Shown: piece by piece, positions 31,079 through 32,289 of the stretch
Layout of the letters: every line of letters starts with the position of its first letter
Numbering within the stretch: the stretch's first letter is position 1
NCBI GenBank assembly: GCA_031260685.1
Contig: JAISLB010000070.1
Coordinates: forward strand, 1 to 32,289
Source of the DNA: Oscillospiraceae bacterium
GTDB taxonomy: Bacteria; Bacillota; Clostridia; Oscillospirales; Oscillospiraceae
DNA length: 32,289 nt
Direction of reading: 5' to 3'
Notes under the pieces: generated by a model
What the model saw: the letters and a program-made list of their open reading frames with translations, nothing else
Database searches by the model: none
What the model was told of the DNA's origin: nothing
Position numbers and translations under genes: made by a program

Positions 31079-31987
31079 ATGGCTAAGAAAACTGTTATTG
31101 CACTCGGCTTTTTCGATGGTATACACCTCGGTCACTCAAAACTTCTTGCGAGAACCGTCACTATTGCGCGGGAACTCGGTGCGGAACCCGCTATGCTCAC
31201 GTTTGACTCTCATCCGGACGAGCTTACGGCAGTTGAACAAATTCCGCTCATTACCTCTCCGGAGGAACGGGCGGATTTGGTGCGCGAACTGTACGGGATT
31301 GAGAACGTCATTGCGCTCCGCTTTGATGAAACTCTACGCCGTATGCACTGGACGGATTTCGCGGAGTGGCTGGTGCGGGATTTCGGAGCGGTCTACTTCA
31401 TCGTAGGCTACGACTTCGGCTTTGGCTTTAAGGCGGAGGGAACAGCTAAGAAGCTGCGCAACTGGTGCTTTATGCAGGAGCCTAAGCTCGTGTGCGACAT
31501 TGTCCCGGCGGTAAAACTTGATGGTATCACCGTAAGCTCGACGTATATCCGTCAGCTCCTTTTGGACGGTGAGGTGGCTCGTGCAAACCGCTTCCTCGGT
31601 CATCGCCACAGACTTACGGACGTAGTACGCTTCGGTTTTGCGCTTGGGCGGACTATCGGTGCGCCGACTATCAATATGCTCTTTCCGAAGGGCGTGATAG
31701 TCCCCAAATGCGGCGTTTACGCTACGGTTATCCACATCGACGGCGAAGCTCACAACGGTGTTACTAATATTGGAAAACGCCCGACTGTTTCCAGTTCGGA
31801 TGATGTAACCGTTGAAACCTACATACTGGACTTCGACCAAATGGTCTACGGAAAGCTCGTAACCCTCGAATTTGCGGAGTTCATACGGGAAGAAATGAAG
31901 TTTGACAGCGTGGAGGACCTACAAACCCAAATTAAGCTCGACGCGGAATCCGTGCGCCAATGGTTCGCCGCAAACGACGCAACTTAA
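31079..31987 (+). CDS. ribF: bifunctional riboflavin kinase/FAD synthetase
   Basis: A 302-residue enzyme making FMN and FAD from riboflavin and ATP. The N-terminal FAD synthetase has the nucleotidyltransferase motif GFFDGIHLGH (10-19), then FIVGYDFGFGFKAEG and VSSTYIRQLL. The C-terminal kinase has GRTIGAPTINM (the GxxxGxPTxN loop), CGVYATVIH, GVTNIGKRPT and VETYILDFD. Length is normal. GGAGGA lies 10 bases before the ATG. It follows truB, the common Firmicutes order, but has its own promoter and leader. No rpsO gene follows; instead a convergent gene ends one base away. Confidence 0.96.
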   Translation: MAKKTVIALGFFDGIHLGHSKLLARTVTIARELGAEPAMLTFDSHPDELTAVEQIPLITSPEERADLVRELYGIENVIALRFDETLRRMHWTDFAEWLVRDFGAVYFIVGYDFGFGFKAEGTAKKLRNWCFMQEPKLVCDIVPAVKLDGITVSSTYIRQLLLDGEVARANRFLGHRHRLTDVVRFGFALGRTIGAPTINMLFPKGVIVPKCGVYATVIHIDGEAHNGVTNIGKRPTVSSSDDVTVETYILDFDQMVYGKLVTLEFAEFIREEMKFDSVEDLQTQIKLDAESVRQWFAANDAT

Positions 31988-31988
31988 T

Positions 31989-32289
31989 TCACGCCTCAGG
32001 TGACGGCAAAGCCAAGGAGCCCTCGGTATAAGGAACTTCAATTCCTCCGCAGTCGAGAGTTGAGACTTCCGCGCCGCGGTTCGGAGCTGTTCCGTTAAAA
32101 TAGGATTTGAGCGCGGGTTCGCCGACCCTTGCGGTATCAAGGATATAGTTCAGCGCGGCGTTGCGGTCATAGGTAAAGCTCAGCAGCAGCGTTTCCTCCG
32201 GCTCTACCGCTTCGTTGAAAGAGTTGATAACGCTCACAAGGAGCTTTCCGGTCGGTCCGCGGTCGTCGCTGACGATTTCGAGGATTTCC
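31989..32289 (-). CDS. C-terminal end of an unknown protein (5' end off the window)
   Basis: The track gives 82 residues from an internal GTG, but the frame stays open to the right edge, so this is the last 99 or so residues of a longer gene. The sequence (KLLVSVINSFNEAVEPEETLLLSFTYDRNAALNYILDTA…) shows no motif I recognise. It is convergent with ribF, with one base between the stops. Open frame and codon pattern similar to the neighbours support a real gene; the function is unknown. Confidence 0.6.
   Translation of the reverse strand, partial: EILEIVSDDRGPTGKLLVSVINSFNEAVEPEETLLLSFTYDRNAALNYILDTARVGEPALKSYFNGTAPNRGAEVSTLDCGGIEVPYTEGSLALPSPEA

Overview
The window reads as chromosomal DNA of a Gram-positive anaerobe of the Clostridia type, probably an uncultured lineage. 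The grounds are a short RpoD of about 390 residues in a dgt-dnaG-rpoD cluster, AddA-type recombination, two S-layer-homology (SLH) proteins, an AbrB regulator with a C-terminal zinc finger, strong sigma-A promoters (TTGACA-17-TATAAT) and GGAGG ribosome sites. Base composition looks close to 50% GC. Both ends cut through genes. I saw no rRNA, tRNA, transposase, CRISPR array or prophage.

Layout. (1) 1-7254, plus strand: the end of a beta-rich surface protein, then tcdA, addA, a small winged-helix-like gene and a MutS-like ATPase; the last three overlap by 1-4 bases. (2) 7241-15710, minus strand: a CAP-domain secreted protein, an SLH protein, an acyl-CoA synthetase-like enzyme that appears to be leaderless, a short DNA polymerase I, and a second SLH protein with fibronectin-like repeats. 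(3) 15801-22148, minus strand: a replication and transcription operon of small gene, dgt, dnaG, rpoD, a second MutS-like ATPase and a zinc-finger/ribbon-helix-helix protein. (4) 22236-26073, plus strand: two ABC ATPases without a permease, archaeal-type phosphoglycerate mutase and ispE. (5) 26121-28372, minus strand: a membrane-anchored protein and two left-handed beta-helix proteins. (6) 28473-31987, plus strand: abrB-like, rsmI, a Nif3-family gene, truB and ribF, the last with its own promoter and a structured leader. (7) A minus-strand gene enters from the right edge.

The feature least explained by ordinary annotation is a family of 7-bp tandem repeats (CACTGAC, CACTGTT, CAGATAG, TCAAATA, CTACTAA and similar) confined mainly to gaps next to stop codons. 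They supply the dgt stop codon, cover the last codons of ispE, begin at the last base of an ABC-gene stop, bracket dnaG as inverted copies, and occupy the place where dnaG should have a Shine-Dalgarno site. The dgt-dnaG gap is a 261-bp element with 34-bp inverted ends built of heptamers. Other points are a DNA polymerase I without most of its 3'-5' exonuclease-like domain, two MutS-like ATPases sharing an LLNET Walker B, and an AbrB-like tail on an ABC ATPase.
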